64,000 bases of DNA from Rhipicephalus microplus (lineage: Eukaryota > Arthropoda > Arachnida > Ixodida > Ixodidae), in the NCBI RefSeq assembly GCF_043290135.1, contig NC_134710.1, positions 205,952,692 through 206,016,691 on the forward strand, given 5' to 3'. Position numbers and translations under genes: made by a program. The first letter of the stretch is position 1. Each line of letters begins with the position of its first letter. Below, one piece after another: positions 10,718-20,470 of this stretch. Below the pieces are notes generated by a model. It searched no databases and had not been told where the DNA came from. It worked only from the letters and a program-made list of their open reading frames with translations.

Positions 10718-10720
<3 letters not shown>
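8271..10720 (-). CDS. pol: Ty3/Gypsy pol, 5'-truncated: RT, RNase H, integrase
   Basis: About 816 codons are open without a stop. RT begins inside the palm at KITRKDVYPIPRIDDALDS, with motif A FFSSIDLRSEYWQIPM and catalytic YLDD. RNase H carries LHTDASGLGIGAVLLQ and TDHHALCWL. Integrase has H...H plus CYPC zinc-binding residues and a D,D35E triad (VGVDLYGP, LLSDRGKVF, LTERF), ending with a C-terminal GPYIVLEQ segment. Protease, gag and the first RT motifs are missing because (TA)n replaces them at 10721. The frame runs into the TA tract, adding a spurious Tyr-Ile stretch. A polypurine tract and partial LTR follow the stop. The RT-to-integrase part looks coding-competent, unusual among its decayed neighbours, but the element cannot be autonomous. 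Confidence 0.9.

Positions 10721-10812
<92 letters not shown>
10719..10812. repeat. (TA)n tract between two Gypsy elements
   Basis: About 92 bp pure TA. It truncates the minus-strand pol on its left and abuts the 5' LTR of the next Gypsy element on its right. Confidence 0.95.
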
Positions 10813-10814
<2 letters not shown>

Positions 10815-10815
10815 T

Positions 10816-11211
10816 TGCCACGTTCTATTTCTCAAATTTTGTTATTGCACCAAAACACTACACAATTCTCAGCGCAAACCGCGCGTGCAGTTTTCGAGAA
10901 GCTTCCGGACTTTAGTAGATCATTTCGATAAGATCACGCCCACTCTGCGAACTGTACAGATTATTCTGAAACCTACGCCACCGCCAGCGATAACGCTAGA
11001 ACATTCGATGCCAAGAGTATAAATGCTGACGCACTTCGCCGCTTGCGAGTAGTTGATCGACTACCGACGCTCCGTTCGCCGCCATCAGTACAAGACTGCT
11101 ACCTGCTACTGTAATCGGACTTTCCGTTTACCGGGCACAGGTTCGCCCAAATAAACAAATAAATTCCAACAGAAAGTCTCCTGTCTTCGGCCACGTCACG
11201 ACCCCGTGACA
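10816..11211 (+). repeat. 5' LTR
   Basis: Begins TGCCACGTTC and ends CCCCGTGACA (TG...CA). Contains TATAAA at 11018-11023 and AATAAA at 11150-11155, the expected LTR promoter and polyadenylation signals. Confidence 0.85.
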
Positions 11212-11406
11212 TCTGGTGGAGGTGCTGTTTCTTCCACGTACCGGACACCCCCTTCAAGCCGTGACCCCAGCCCAAGCGTCAAAGAAGACACGGACGCTAA
11301 CCCTGAACAGCGAACAAGCCGCAGGCAGAAGGGACTACAACCAGAGTACGGGCCCCTTCCTGAAGCAGCCAGGCAGACTCGGATCCCGACATCAACTACT
11401 GCAACC

Positions 11407-11690
11407 ATGACCCCCCCCCCCCCCCCGTGCAACCTGCACTACTCCTGCTCCGGCAGCCCAAAGAGCTGCCAAGTTTCCGTGGTTCGCCACTGGAAGACCC
11501 GGAAAGGTGGATCGAAAGGTTCGACCGCGTCGCCGCCTTCAATGACTGGACAGACGATGACAAGCTTCGGCATGTGTATTTCGCCTTGGAAGACGCTGCT
11601 CGGACCTGGTTCGAGAATCAAGAGCGAAGCCTTACAACGTGGGACGTCTTTTGCGCCAGGTTCCTCACCACTTTCGCAATTGTGGTGCGC
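11407..11690 (+). pseudogene. gag: Gypsy gag remnant with poly-C frame slip
   Basis: ATG at 11407 is followed by a run of 16 C (11411-11426). The gag reading (QPALLLLRQPKELPSFRGSP, ERWIERFDRVAAFNDW, LTTWDVFCARFL) starts after the C run in a different frame from the ATG. The homopolymer has therefore slipped relative to a functional gag. Homology stops at about 11690, where sequence jumps to the end of RT. Confidence 0.7.
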
Positions 11691-11699
11691 AAGAAGAAG

Positions 11700-12457
11700 G
11701 CGGTGCGCCGATTTCTGGGCCTGTGCGCCATTATAGGCGGTTCGGGAAAAACTTCGCCCGCATCGCCGATCCTCTCACTAACCTTACCAAGGCCGACGTG
11801 GAGTTCAAGTGGGAAACACCGCAGGAATACGCTTTCCAGGAGCTTAAACATCGCCTACAGACGCCTCCGTTACTTGCCCATTTAGACAAATTCGCAGACA
11901 GAAATACACACTGACCCAAGCAGCGTAGGTCTTGGCGCCGTTCTTGTGCAGAGAGCTGACGGACTTGAATGGGTTATTAGTTACGCCAGCCGATCGCTAT
12001 CCAAAGCAGAAGCCAATTATTCCAAAACAGAAAAGGAGTGCCTCGCCATCATCTGGGCTACGTCGAAATTTCGCCCCCACCTCTACGGCAGGCCCTTCAA
12101 AGTTGTGAGCGACCACCACGCCTTGTGTTGGCTAACCACCTTGAAGGACCCTTCAGGTCGCCTCGCACGATGGAGCCTGAGACTTCAAGAATATGACATT
12201 ACTGTCATTTACAAGTCCGGCAAGAAACACTCCGACGCCGACTGTCTTTCTCGTGCACCTGTTGACCAACTACCACCCGACGACCCGGATGACGACTACT
12301 TCTTGGGAACGATAACTACCAACGACTTCGCTGAACGACAGCGGGCCGACCCGGAACTTAAGGCCCTAATAGAATACCTCGAAGGCAGGACCGCCGAAGT
12401 CCCGAAGGTATTCAAGCGCGTACTTGCGTCGTTCTTCCTGCGAAACGGTCTTCTCTA
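11700..12457 (+). pseudogene. pol: Gypsy RT tail and RNase H, frameshifted
   Basis: It begins with RRFGKNFARIADPLTNL, the connection after RT, so RT itself is deleted. RNase H follows in another frame after 11911 (VGLGAVLVQRADGLEWV, KTEKECLAIIWA, SDHHALCWLTTLKDPSG, GKKHSDADCLSRAP). It ends at an in-frame TAA at 12456-12458. Confidence 0.8.
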
Positions 12458-12458
12458 A

Positions 12459-13585
12459 AAGAAAAACTTTTCACTGTTCCGAGCCAAGTACCTCCTTGTG
12501 GTGCCTTCAGCTCTGCGACCAGAACTCCTGCAGGCCCTGCGCGACGATCCGACGGCAGGGCATCTCGGTGTTTCTCGCACGCTCGCGAGGATACAAGAAA
12601 GGTACTACTGGCCACGTCTTACCACCGACGTCACTCGTTATGTGAGGACATGCCGGGACTGTCAGCGATGCAAGACACCACCGACAAGGCCAGCGGGATT
12701 TCCGCAGTCAATTGAACCACCTTGCCGACCTTTCCAGCAGAATGGTATGGACCTACTGGGGCCGTTCCCGACGTCGTCTTTCGGAAACAAGGGGATCGTG
12801 GTAGCTACCGACTACCTCACTCGCTACGCCGAGACAAAAGCCCTTCCCAAAGGCAGTGCATTCGAGGTAGCTAAGTTCTTCGCCGAAAATATCGTCCTAC
12901 GTCACGGCGCCCCGGAGGTCCTTACCACCGACAGAGGAACTGCATTTACTGCCGACTTAACTCAAGTGATCTTGGCATACAGCCAGACAAACCACCGCCG
13001 GACGACAACGTACCACCCACAGACCAACGGCATCACCTAGCGGCTTAACAAGATGATCGCCGACATGCTGGCAATACACGTCGATGTCGAACACAAGACG
13101 TGAGACGCCATTCTTCCGTACGTGACCTTCGCATACAACATGGCGGTGCAGGAGACGACGCAGATATCTCCATACAAATTGTTCTATGGAAGGAGCCCGG
13201 CAATGACGCTCGATGCCATGTTACCCAACGTCACCGACGAAGAAAACCTCGGTGTGAGTGAGTACCTTCAACGCGCCGAAGAAGCCCGAGAACTCGCGCG
13301 TCTCCGTATCAAGAATCAACAGACGACCGACAGCCGCCGTTACAATCTTCGACGACGCTTCGTGGAATACCAGCCCGGTGAACGTGTTTGGGTGTGGACG
13401 CCGATACGCCGACGTGGACTAAGTGAAAAGCTTCTGCGACAGGTACTTCGGACCGTACAGGGTGGCTCGACGTCTCGGCCCACTTGATTACGAGGTTGTT
13501 CCGGATGCCATCACGAACTCTCAACGACGCCGATCGCGACCTGAAGTCGTCCATGCCACGCGCCTCAAGCCGTTTCATGCGCGTT
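12459..13585 (+). pseudogene. pol: Gypsy integrase with stops and frameshift
   Basis: It carries the zinc-binding part (DDPTAGHLGVSRTLARIQ, CRDCQRCK) and the catalytic core (NGMDLLGPFP, LTTDRGTAF, YHPQTNGIT). The Glu codon expected right after NGIT is replaced by TAG (13038-13040), so the DDE triad is broken. A TGA near 13101 and a frameshift near 13435 follow, after which the C-terminal part (LGPLDYEVVPDAI) is readable in another frame. Confidence 0.85.
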
Positions 13586-13698
13586 AACAAACTGAAACAG
13601 TGTTTTTTTGTATTATTGTATTATAATTTATTCATTGTACTTTCTTGCAATATTTTTGTACCTTCATCTTAGTTAAAGCATCGGGACAATGCCTTTTT

Positions 13699-13710
13699 CA
13701 GTGGGGGGCA
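13699..13710 (+). promoter_or_regulatory. polypurine tract
   Basis: CAGTGGGGGGCA lies directly before the 3' LTR; the same G6 core is seen in the minus-strand Gypsy. Confidence 0.7.
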
Positions 13711-13711
13711 A

Positions 13712-14099
13712 TGCCACGTTCTATTTCTCAAGTTTTGTTATCGCCCCAAAACACTACACAATTTTGAGCGCAAACCGCGCGTACAGTTTTCGAGAAGCTT
13801 CCGGACTTTAGTAAATCATTTCGATAAGATCACGCCCACTCTGCGAACTGTGCAGATTGTTCTGGAACCTACGCCACCGCCAGCGATAACGCTAGAACAT
13901 TCGATGGCAAGAGTATAAATGCCGACGCACTTCGCCGCTTGTGAGTAGTTGATTGACGGCCGAAGCTCCGTTCGCCGCTATCAGTGCTACCTGCTACTGT
14001 AATAGGACTTTCCGTTTACCGGGCACAGGTTCGTACAAATAAACAGTTAAAGTCCAACACAAAGTCTCCTGTCTTCGGCCACGTCACGACCCCGTGACA
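13712..14099 (+). repeat. 3' LTR
   Basis: Direct-repeat partner of 10816-11211, starting TGCCACGTTC and ending CCCCGTGACA, with TATAAA at 13914-13919. It lacks 8 bp present in the 5' LTR (near CAGTACAAGACTGC). Confidence 0.85.
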
Positions 14100-14141
14100 A
14101 TATATATAAGGGATATGGCACAACGAGAGCGTTGTCAACAA

Positions 14142-14143
<2 letters not shown>

Positions 14144-14179
<36 letters not shown>
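14144..14179. repeat. (TA)n tract
   Basis: About 36 bp pure TA; a shorter TA stretch directly follows the 3' LTR at 14100-14108. Confidence 0.95.
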
Positions 14180-14182
<3 letters not shown>

Positions 14183-15880
14183 TACTGTTTTTTATTGAAA
14201 TACTGCCTATGAAAAAAAAAAAGCTTTGCGTGAATTCAGCTGTACTTTAGCGTAAGCTATGCGGTGCTGTCTTAGGTGTAGTATACCATTTGCTTTCTTG
14301 GAAAGGAGACCTTTGCTCATGCCCATAACCTAAACACAGGTGCACTAATACGAATTAAGTGCATTCTAAACGAAAAAAAATAGCAGAAACAAGAAATACC
14401 AATAAACGAGAGCATAATTTTTTCATTCGACATTTTTTAAAAGCTAGCTTTGCTCATCGTACAAGTATAAAAAGATGCCGTTCAGACGCTATGCTTGCGT
14501 CGACAAGCTAAAAACAAGGGATTAATTGACCTGTTTGTTGTTCTCGTACAGTCGAGGAAGAAAATGGTGTCACCATTAGAGCCTCGTTCATACTTTACAA
14601 CTCGCGAATAAGAAGTACCTACAAGGCAGCTTTGGAGGTAAACAGGTCAAGGTAAGAGTGTATATAGTAAGGCGCCGCAGCAATGCTCCGTTTATTCGGC
14701 AGAAACGTAGAACAGCATAGACATTGGCCACGCAAGTGACAGCACGCACTCTGTGTATGAGGAAGAAGGATGAACACACGCATGTTTATTCAATTGTGTA
14801 AGAAGTTGAAAAAAAAAGAAAACTCGCGCGAGCTGCCAGCGATGCAGTCGTCCAGAAAGAGACGGAGGAGGGCCGTACCGATCCGGATAGGGTGCAGTAG
14901 CTAGTTGACGTACTACAGTTCGAGCGTTTCGCGTTTCACCGTCAGTCACGGTGCATTGGCTGTGCCGTCGGAGGGGCGCAGCGAGCTGGACGAAACAGAC
15001 CAGCCGTGCCTTATCTGGGTCGGTGGCTTTTTCAACGGGGCTGGCGGGATAGAAGCTGGGAGTCTCCGGCGATTGCTTCTTTCATTGTACGGAGGCGGCA
15101 AAGCGTGCCGTCCATTGATGCCCTGCGATTCAGGATATTGGGCAGACCTCTTTGGCGCCTGGCGATCGTCACATTTCGCTTGCGGCGCCACGGTATGATT
15201 TTGTTTCACTTTCCAGAGATGCAATGGCGCCGAGAAGACGCATGCGCAGTTGCAAGGAGAGGCACTGCGGGCATTCCACACTGACGAGAGTTATCTCCCA
15301 TTGCTGGCCAAGGAGAAGACTAGAGTTGCAAGAACAAAGCTACAAGCCACGTACGGCAGACATTCATTTCAGATAAAAGAGGTGGTATGAGATGACGTCT
15401 TGTGACACTGGGCTTGCAATGGAGCTTGTAGCTAACTGTATCATCAAATATGCATTGACACATTCCTAGCAAAGCATTCGCGAGTCTCATGCTATATCAA
15501 TAACCTCCTCGCTGCACTACTTCGTACGGGACTGCTTCTCACCATGCCGATGCTCACTCAATTTCTGTGGGCAGGTGAAACCTGGGATGCACTATAGTAG
15601 ACCCAAGCATTGGCATTATATAACTAACTCAGGGAAACTATGAATAGAAGCCCATATAGTTGCACCTTACAAATCTTACGCTCAACCAGCCACGCCAGCA
15701 GGTAATTACGCCAAGGAAATTGTAGGAGGCATTATTACTTGCTTTTCACACTGAAGTTTAATGAATGTGTCCTAAATTGAAAGGAGTGACAGTAGACGAA
15801 AAAATGGGCAGATCCTATGTACAGTGGGAATTGATCGTATGTGAAGCACGAATGAGGAAGGTTGATATGTCACTTTAAAA
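14180..15880. other. unassigned sequence
   Basis: 14.2-14.9 kb is A+T-rich with no recognisable feature. 14.9-15.4 kb is richer in G+C with overlapping open frames on both strands (about 97 and 111 codons) carrying no motif I know. 15.4-15.9 kb shows nothing. No gene is called. Confidence 0.4.
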
Positions 15881-16632
15881 TCAGCACAACTATACGAGAC
15901 CCACGTAAATTATGCCGCGCATGACTTCGATGTCATAATTATCATGTTCGAGCGTGTCATTTACCTTCGTAATCTTTTCAAGTCATGTGATACAAAAGTT
16001 AGCATATGTGGAGCTAGGGAAACAGCCGCGAGAACGCTATGAGCGTAGAATGTTGTCATGTTTTACATGACGCGTATGTCATGATTATCATGTTTTGACG
16101 GGTCATTGACCTTTGTCGTCCATTCACGTCATGTAATATCATAATTTGTATATGTGATGCTAGCGAAACGGCCGCGAGCGCATCATAAGCGTGGTATGAT
16201 GTCATAATCTCACATGACACGCATGTGATGATTATAATGTTTGCGCCAGTCACATACCTTCGTCATCCATTGATGTCACGTAACAATAAATTTGGTATAT
16301 GTGAACTAGCGAAACAACAGCGAGCGCACCATGAGCGTTGCGTGTAGTCATGACTTACATGACATGCATGTCATGGTTTTCACGTTAGGGTCTGTCAATT
16401 ATGTTCGACCTGCCGTCATATCATACCATACCAGTTTTGTAATATGTCTTGTGAACGAAACCACCGCAAGTACAGAGACCATGCAATGTAAATCATAAAA
16501 TTCATGACATGCATGTAATGATTTTGATTCTATGACTAGTCAGTTATGCTCGTCATACAGTCATGATAAGCCATACCAATTCTGGTATTGATGTCATCAT
16601 CAAAACGTCCAGGAGAGCTAAAAGTCGCAGAC

Positions 16633-16705
<73 letters not shown>

Positions 16706-16752
16706 CGCTCAAAGTCGCCGAAGGTCCCAAAGAAATGCTTCGCTTTTAAAAA
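15880..16752 (+). mobile_element. GATA-type composite repeat, copy A
   Basis: Four degenerate tandem subrepeats of about 146 bp each contain a GCTAGCGAAAC-like box, CGCGAGCGCA and the palindrome CATGACATGCATGTCATG (exact at 16358-16375). They lead into GGAGAGCTAAAAGTCGCAGA, then (GATA)n at 16639-16706, then the terminal box AAGAAATGCTTCGC plus TTTAAAA. The same order recurs at 44515-45420 (minus) and at 50205-50824 plus 52483-52945, so this is a defined dispersed element and not only satellite DNA. It encodes nothing; the class is unknown. Confidence 0.7.
16639..16706 (+). repeat. (GATA)n microsatellite
   Basis: Pure GATA tetranucleotide run inside the composite repeat. Confidence 0.97.
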
Positions 16753-17069
16753 GCACCATTTCCGCGTGTGGAATCCAAAAATAACGCTTCGAATTACGTG
16801 TTGTGTGCTCTGCTTGCGGAGATACTATGTAGCGCGCTCCCTCTTCTAGTTTTTGTTCATATTTATATGCGTTAAATCCCAAGGAGTCATGCGTGATTCT
16901 AAAACTGTAGGTGTCGGGATCCCACCAACGAAAAGGGCGCTTTTTCGTCTACTTTCATTTTTTTCAAATGCAGTCAAAATCATTAAACTACAGTTTAAGA
17001 CAATAATGTCCCCTTTGCTTTCCTTAATTTGACTATATGTTTTGAGCAATTGTATTTTTTTGTACTTAC

Positions 17070-17305
17070 AAATCTTGCATTTCATCGCTGTTGGAGTACA
17101 AGAGAAGACTCGACATGCAGTCATCCAAGTCTTTACCTAGCGTCAGCGGGAAGCGACCTTCGTGCGCGTTAACGCCATAAGACGCAGTTAAGTTGAAAAA
17201 GGCATAGAGTATCCTACGATATTTACTTGAAGGAACTCTGGCGCTGCGATCGTTCAGCCACCATGAAAATTGTGGGTATTTCATGGCACTTATGTCTTTG
17301 TTCAT
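17070..17305 (-). CDS. possible host exon, function unknown
   Basis: On the minus strand ATG at 17305 opens about 78 codons (YPQFSWWLNDRSARVP, RRILYAFFNLTASYGVN, PLTLGKDLDDCMSSLL) ending at a consensus splice donor GTAAGTAC (GT at 17069-17068). An AG preceded by a T-rich stretch lies about 13 bp upstream of the ATG. Composition is protein-like and not repeat-like. I do not recognise the domain. No partner exon could be fixed, so this could also be a gene fragment. Confidence 0.35.
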
Positions 17306-17509
17306 GGTTGTGATTTGTCTTTTGTTTCGAATAATAAAAAAACTGCTTCGTTGTGAAGTTTATGAGCTGATTTTAGCTCGTGAACCTAAAAGGGCCAAGG
17401 TAGTGAAGTGGGACTGTTGAACTTTTGCTTAACTTCATCTTGTGACAAAAGGGCTACAGACAATTGTATAGGTCGGCAAAACTTGTAGAGCCACATCTCG
17501 CTCTAAGGG

Positions 17510-18215
17510 CTCACTCGGAATAAGGCTCACCAAGATATTACTTACCCGGACTCACTCAGACTCATGCCTGGATCTGAGCTTGAGTGAGTACGGGTGAGTC
17601 GACTCATGAGTCAGCTAGCCTAAAATTATCTTTTTCTACCATAGTGTTTGTGCTCTATGACACTAATATATCACGTAATCAGTGCTGTTCTTGGAATCTC
17701 TTGATACAGTACCTTCGAATACGAGTTACGAGTGCTCGTAAATCAGTGAGGCCATTCTTCTTGAAAGAGATGAAAACACAAGATATATTTATCAAGAACT
17801 TTCTTTCAAGAGTTGGAAGTGGGGGAGAATCAAGGCACTCCGCTACGTAGCTTACGCCTCTGATCAATAAATATTGAAATAATGTATGGACAATACTGCT
17901 ACGGAGTACGTGTGAGTAAACGTGTGTATAAACGTGAATGTAGGTTAGGCTGATGCTTAAGATGAGTTATGCTAAAGATGAGACTATATTTCGGCTACAT
18001 AACAAGAACTCACTCAGACACTGATTCAAAAAATAGATATTGCACTTTGGACTCACTTGGACTTGGACTCACTTTACTTCTTCTGAGCCGAAAGCCCTCG
18101 GACTGACACTTAAAAACATTCTCTTCAACCGGACTTACTCGGACTGAAACTCACCGAGATATCACTCACCCGGATTCACCCAGACTCATGGCGTATCTGA
18201 TTGGCCGTTCTGGTC
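17510..18215 (+). repeat. ACTCACTCGGACTCA-type dispersed repeat, copy 1
   Basis: Many copies of GACTCACT/GAGTGAGT-like words surround CCTCTGATCAATAAATATTG and an AACGTG-rich centre. A collinear copy lies at 46140-46500, and reverse-oriented copies at 49850-50170 and 53360-53545. No coding potential. Confidence 0.6.
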
Positions 18216-20055
18216 CTCTGGATCGAAGTCATTAGATGACGAGGAAGCTCGCAATTAGAGCGCGAGAGGCAGTGTACCAACAGAATTCATCGCCGATTTC
18301 CGAGCAGCGCGCCTGTAGCACTACCATGCAGCCAGCGCCGGTATTCCTTCCTACATGTTGCGCTGCATCGACAAATGGTACCGATCCCCCAGTTGAGTGG
18401 CCATCTCCGCACAGCTGAACACAGCGACAGAATTCCGAGCTCAGCACATAAATCTGGCGATCGTCATCGTCCGAGCTGCTACCTTCCATGCAAATCTCGT
18501 GGCTGTCTGCAAGCTGTGGTAACGACTGCATTGACGTTTCTTCCGCCTTCGCTAGCCACCACCTCCTTTTTGACAAGGTGCGTTTATGGCTTTCTATAGA
18601 TGTGAACTCGCCACGCACACGCTCAACAACAAAGCACGTGCCCGAAGTATTACGCGCCCGGCAATGTCCCCTTCCGAAATGCGCGAAATGCGCGCTCGCA
18701 CTTGGTTCTGTTTCACCTCCACGGTTCACATGTGGCTGCGTGATTGACCGGCTTGTGTCACGTGATCCGTCGTCCCGGTCAGATCACGCCATTTAGAAGT
18801 CAGAGCAGTCGGAAGTGCTCTGAGTCGGAAGTAGATGCTCTGAAAGAACCAACCGAAGGTAGTCTGGGCGCTCGAATTCCGCTAACCGAACGGGCTGCCA
18901 CTTTTCAGAGCATTTGCAAACACCCAACCAAATACGCAATCAGACCCGTGGCTCAATCCACGTCTGAGTGAGTCGATATTTAAGTGAGTTGGCCGAATCA
19001 TGCAGACAATACGGAGTCACACTGAGCTGAAAGAACGAAGCTTAGGCAAATTCGTTTACTACCTATAACAATCATATGATTGGTGAAGCGTCATATACGT
19101 TTCAACTCCCATAAACTCTAGCGCCTGCTGATTTCCCTCTAGTGTACTATTATGGCACTGTATGGCTAATTGGATTAATGTAAGTGCATGTTTACCACGT
19201 GCACTCGGCAGGGTATTTTTCTGATAGTCCAGCTGACCTGTCGCGTACGTAAGTCAACAATCTCATGAGATGGGTGCTGAAAGCTGTGACAGAAGAACCA
19301 CTTAACGGAAAACCAGGATGTGGACCACGTATGCCAGACGAGTGTAAACGTATGCAGGGTGCCTTATATGGCGCGGCATGTCAATGTCACATAGATAATT
19401 TCAGGCCTGCTCACTTTTTCTCGAGCAGGCTCTGACATCAATTCGTTTAGACTGGCGTGTTTTCCTGCACAGATGTCCCTACGCGGCTCTTGTCGCTAGA
19501 CAGACTTGGGTTGGCAAGTCTAACGAACGTTTTCGGGGTGTGCTGGTGTGCTTGTTGGCGAGTTTCCTTGGGAACACAGACGCCATATCCGCGGCGTCTG
19601 TGTTACTGCCTCCCGGCGATATCAAAACGGTGATATGAGGCATCGCAGCGACATATAAACTGCGCAACCAGTGCGCTCAGTGTCTACACAATTGAAATCG
19701 GAGCCTCGAATTTCTACGAGTATAAATATTTCAAGTTACGTGTTTTTTGGGGTGAATTAAAAAAAAAAGATGGGTACCCCATAAACTGTCATGTCCCACA
19801 ACTTTTCCATAGAGTACTGTCCTCGAGTTATAAATTAAAAGTCAATAATGCATTTATGTTAATTACTAGTTTCAATGGAACTATAAGTGGGGCTAAGTTC
19901 TTCCGCCTCAGCGTAGAGCTTGTTTGCGAAGACCACAGAGGCATAAGTGTCAAATCATTTTTTATAAAAATTTACAAGGCCTCTTATGCATTCACATTTG
20001 ACAACTGGAAGGCGATATCCGCTTTTCTTTTTTCTTCTCAGCAGATATGCTCCTC
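18216..20055. other. unassigned sequence
   Basis: 18.23-18.9 kb is G+C-rich. A minus frame of about 165 codons (18232-18729) contains an acidic SSSDDDDRQ stretch but no recognisable domain and no good start codon. 18.95-19.0 kb has a short stretch of the GAGTGAGT repeat. 19.0-20.05 kb shows nothing recognisable. Confidence 0.35.
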
Positions 20056-20210
20056 GCCCCGCCACGATGGTCTAGTGGCTAAGGTACTCGGCCTCTGAGC
20101 CACAAGTCGCCGGATTGAATCCCGGCTGCGGCGGCTACACTTCCGATGGAGGCGAAAACTCTCTTGGCCTGTGTGCTCAGATTTCTGTGCACGTTAATGA
20201 ACCCCAGGTG
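20056..20210 (+). mobile_element. Ruka-type SINE, 5' half (split by the PLE array)
   Basis: The tRNA-like head GCCACGATGGTCTAGTGGCT and GGATTGAATCCC is followed by GCTGCGGCGGCTACA, TTCCGATGGAGGCGAAAA and TGTGCACGTTAATGAACCCC. It stops at CAGGTG (20210), where the PLE array begins, and the SINE resumes at 38692. In intact copies (for example 49162-49396) these halves are contiguous. Confidence 0.85.
20198..20210 (+). repeat. left target-site duplication of the PLE array
   Basis: TGAACCCCAGGTG, repeated at 38679-38691. It is SINE sequence, so it marks the broken target site. Confidence 0.85.
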
Positions 20211-20470
20211 CATGATGATGGATGGTAGCGCAGACAACGAACACGGACAAGAGAAGGCACATAGACACAACACAGCGCTAACTTTCAACAACAGTTTATT
20301 ACACGCAGATCTCCGTGGTGTATGCGATCCACCACGCCAACGTCGCACGTGCGTAGCTCTAAAAACCATCAAATATAACCAACGCGCGTGTTCCAATACT
20401 TTACAATTTTATATTTTTCAATCTTTTTTTACTTTTTCTTTCTTCCTTTTATCCCATGTTACCACAAACC

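Larger units (their letters stand above)
10816..14099 (+). mobile_element. Gypsy LTR retrotransposon, internal-deletion derivative
   Basis: Two LTRs (10816-11211 and 13712-14099) in direct orientation bound 2.5 kb of decayed gag and pol. Much of gag, all of protease and nearly all of RT are deleted. Flanks are TA-rich so a TSD cannot be judged. By eye the LTRs differ at roughly two dozen sites plus an 8-bp gap, so this is not a recent insertion. Confidence 0.85.

Noticed and set aside
10816..10820. TSD for the LTR element 10816-14099
   Set aside because: The flanks AGAT and ATAT do not match, and the TA-rich target makes short matches meaningless.
18232..18729. 165-codon minus-strand frame as a THAP- or zinc-finger-like protein
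   Set aside because: Cys and His spacing does not fit a known finger, there is no ATG near the start, and overlapping frames are also open.
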